6,945 nt of DNA, taken from Bryobacterales bacterium (GTDB taxonomy: Bacteria > Cyanobacteriota > Vampirovibrionia > Obscuribacterales > Obscuribacteraceae). Below, in pieces: positions 6,039-6,945 of this stretch. The notes beneath the pieces were generated by a model that searched no databases, was not told the DNA's origin, and saw only the letters and a list, made by a program, of their open reading frames with translations. Numbering within the stretch: the first letter of the stretch is position 1; each line of letters opens with the position of its first letter. Where the stretch lies: the NCBI GenBank assembly GCA_903970295.1, contig CAJCHQ010000888.1, forward strand, positions 1 through 6,945. The letters run 5' to 3'. A program made the position numbers and the translations under genes.

Positions 6039-6076
6039 GTTCAATGGTGTCGCGGCTGCAGGCGGATGAATCACTA

Positions 6077-6945
6077 ATGAGTCGAGGTCTGTCCATATTC
6101 AAACAAGTTTTGATTCTGGTCACTCTTCCTTTGATCTTTCAATTGGCAGCCTTGATCTGGCTCGCGCATTTGCAAAACGAAGCGGAAAGCGACCTCGTGA
6201 TAGCCGCTCACGCCAAGCAGGCGACAGATTTAATCAATCGTTTGAGCAATGACTTGTACGCGGTTGCCGCCGCCTATGGTGGCGCCGGCGGCAAGGCGCG
6301 CTTGGAGCCTGAGCCCGAATCGAATTACATCCTGCAAATGCGCAAATTGAAGCAGGATGTGCGGGCAGTCGTAGACTTTGCGGCCGGCGATCCCGAACTG
6401 ATGGCAGCAGCTAAAGACACGGAAGCAAAAATGAACAACTGCGTCGCCGATTTGATTGCCTTGCGCACGCTGCAGGTTTCGGGCAATGAAATTCCCGACA
6501 GTCGTTTGACCAGTAAAACGTACTGGAAAAGACTGCGCGACAATGTGCGTGATGTTCTGTCGAGCGGACTCATGCAAATCGCGCAAGAAAAGAAAGAATT
6601 AGCAATGCGCAGCCCAAAGACCCAGGCCTTATTACGCAAAGAGTCCCAATTCGTAATGATCGCGGCAGGCATCCTCAACTTACTGCTAACAACGTCAGCC
6701 GCTCTGTTCATTGCTCGCCGCATCAGCTATCGCATCAGCCAGGTCCGTGATAACGCTTATCGTGTAGCAAGCGATTTGCCTCTCAATCAGCCTCTTTCCG
6801 GTCAAGACGAGATTGCCGAACTGGACCGCGTTTTTCACCAAATGGCAAAAGCTCTCAAGCAAGCAATTCGAAAAGAACGCGCTCTGGTTGATAATGCCCT
6901 CGATCTAATTGGCTCGCTGGACGAATCAGGCAAGCTAATCGCCAT
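6077..6945 (+). CDS. Membrane sensor histidine kinase, N-terminal part (HAMP-PAS; truncated by window end)
   Basis: The frame is open from ATG 6077 to the window edge (289 residues seen). A first membrane helix at about 11-31 is followed by a largely helical extracytoplasmic sensor region (32-190), a second helix at about 192-213, a HAMP-like segment (about 214-266, 'RRISYRISQVRDNAYRVAS' then 'DEIAELDRVFHQMAKAL') and the start of a PAS domain ('ERALVDNALDLIGSLDESG', about 268-286). The catalytic His-kinase and ATPase domains would lie beyond the edge, so the kinase call is inferred from this architecture and from the divergent response regulator. A methyl-accepting chemotaxis protein or diguanylate cyclase with the same front end cannot be excluded. 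AGGCGG (6060-6065) precedes the chosen start by 11 nt. An in-frame ATG at 6044 would add 11 residues but has a weaker upstream signal. The sensor helices recall CHASE3-like bundles; ligand unknown. Confidence 0.8.
   Translation, partial: MSRGLSIFKQVLILVTLPLIFQLAALIWLAHLQNEAESDLVIAAHAKQATDLINRLSNDLYAVAAAYGGAGGKARLEPEPESNYILQMRKLKQDVRAVVDFAAGDPELMAAAKDTEAKMNNCVADLIALRTLQVSGNEIPDSRLTSKTYWKRLRDNVRDVLSSGLMQIAQEKKELAMRSPKTQALLRKESQFVMIAAGILNLLLTTSAALFIARRISYRISQVRDNAYRVASDLPLNQPLSGQDEIAELDRVFHQMAKALKQAIRKERALVDNALDLIGSLDESGKLIA

Noticed and set aside
6230..6723. Two overlapping minus-strand frames opposite the kinase sensor region
   Set aside because: The plus strand here encodes a continuous TM-sensor-TM-HAMP protein in frame with the PAS start. 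The antisense frames have no recognisable content.

Overview
The window (about 50% GC, bacterial) looks like a stretch of chromosome from a Gram-negative-type organism with an envelope. It holds two functional blocks and two genes cut by the window edges. The response regulator has a 'VLDWEMP ... SGG ... LTGK ... DKE ... GADDYLTKPF' style. Together with the HAMP-PAS kinase and an exported low-complexity TPR protein, this reminds me of non-photosynthetic Cyanobacteria-related lineages (Melainabacteria/Vampirovibrionia, e.g. Obscuribacterales). That placement rests on recollection of family style, not on a search, and should be treated as tentative.

Layout: (1) 2-187 (+) is the C-terminal tail of a TetR-type regulator. 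(2) 378-1910 and 1923-3107 (+) form a tight two-gene unit, 12 bp apart: an AlgI-like MBOAT membrane O-acyltransferase followed by a membrane-anchored SGNH-fold protein, a pairing typical of systems that O-acylate cell-surface polysaccharides. (3) Convergent to it, on the minus strand, lie a 100-residue protein of unknown function (3160-3462) and an exported protein with TPR repeats and Gln/Asn-rich and Pro/Ser/Ala-rich low-complexity regions (3590-5170). (4) Upstream of that gene on the minus strand is an OmpR-family response regulator (5233-5907). Divergent from it on the plus strand is a membrane sensor histidine kinase (6077 to the window end, truncated inside its PAS domain).

How they may work together: the MBOAT would move acyl groups across the inner membrane, and the SGNH partner would transfer or remove them on an extracytoplasmic glycan. 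The divergent kinase and regulator are a plausible cognate two-component pair. Their shared 169-bp control region carries a 13-bp perfect palindrome over the regulator's -35 box and an 11-bp bulged inverted repeat on the kinase side. The exported TPR gene follows the regulator directly but has its own near-consensus promoter, so it may be co-transcribed, a target, or independent.

Start codons were reassigned for two genes on ribosome-binding-site and promoter evidence: the regulator starts at a TTG (5907) and the TPR protein at an ATG (5170). No tRNA, rRNA, CRISPR array, insertion sequence or phage gene was seen. No stretch over 300 bp lacks a gene. I did not find a clearly novel multi-gene system. 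The best leads are the uncharacterised exported TPR protein, the SGNH protein lacking the usual catalytic Asp, and the palindromic control region between regulator and kinase.
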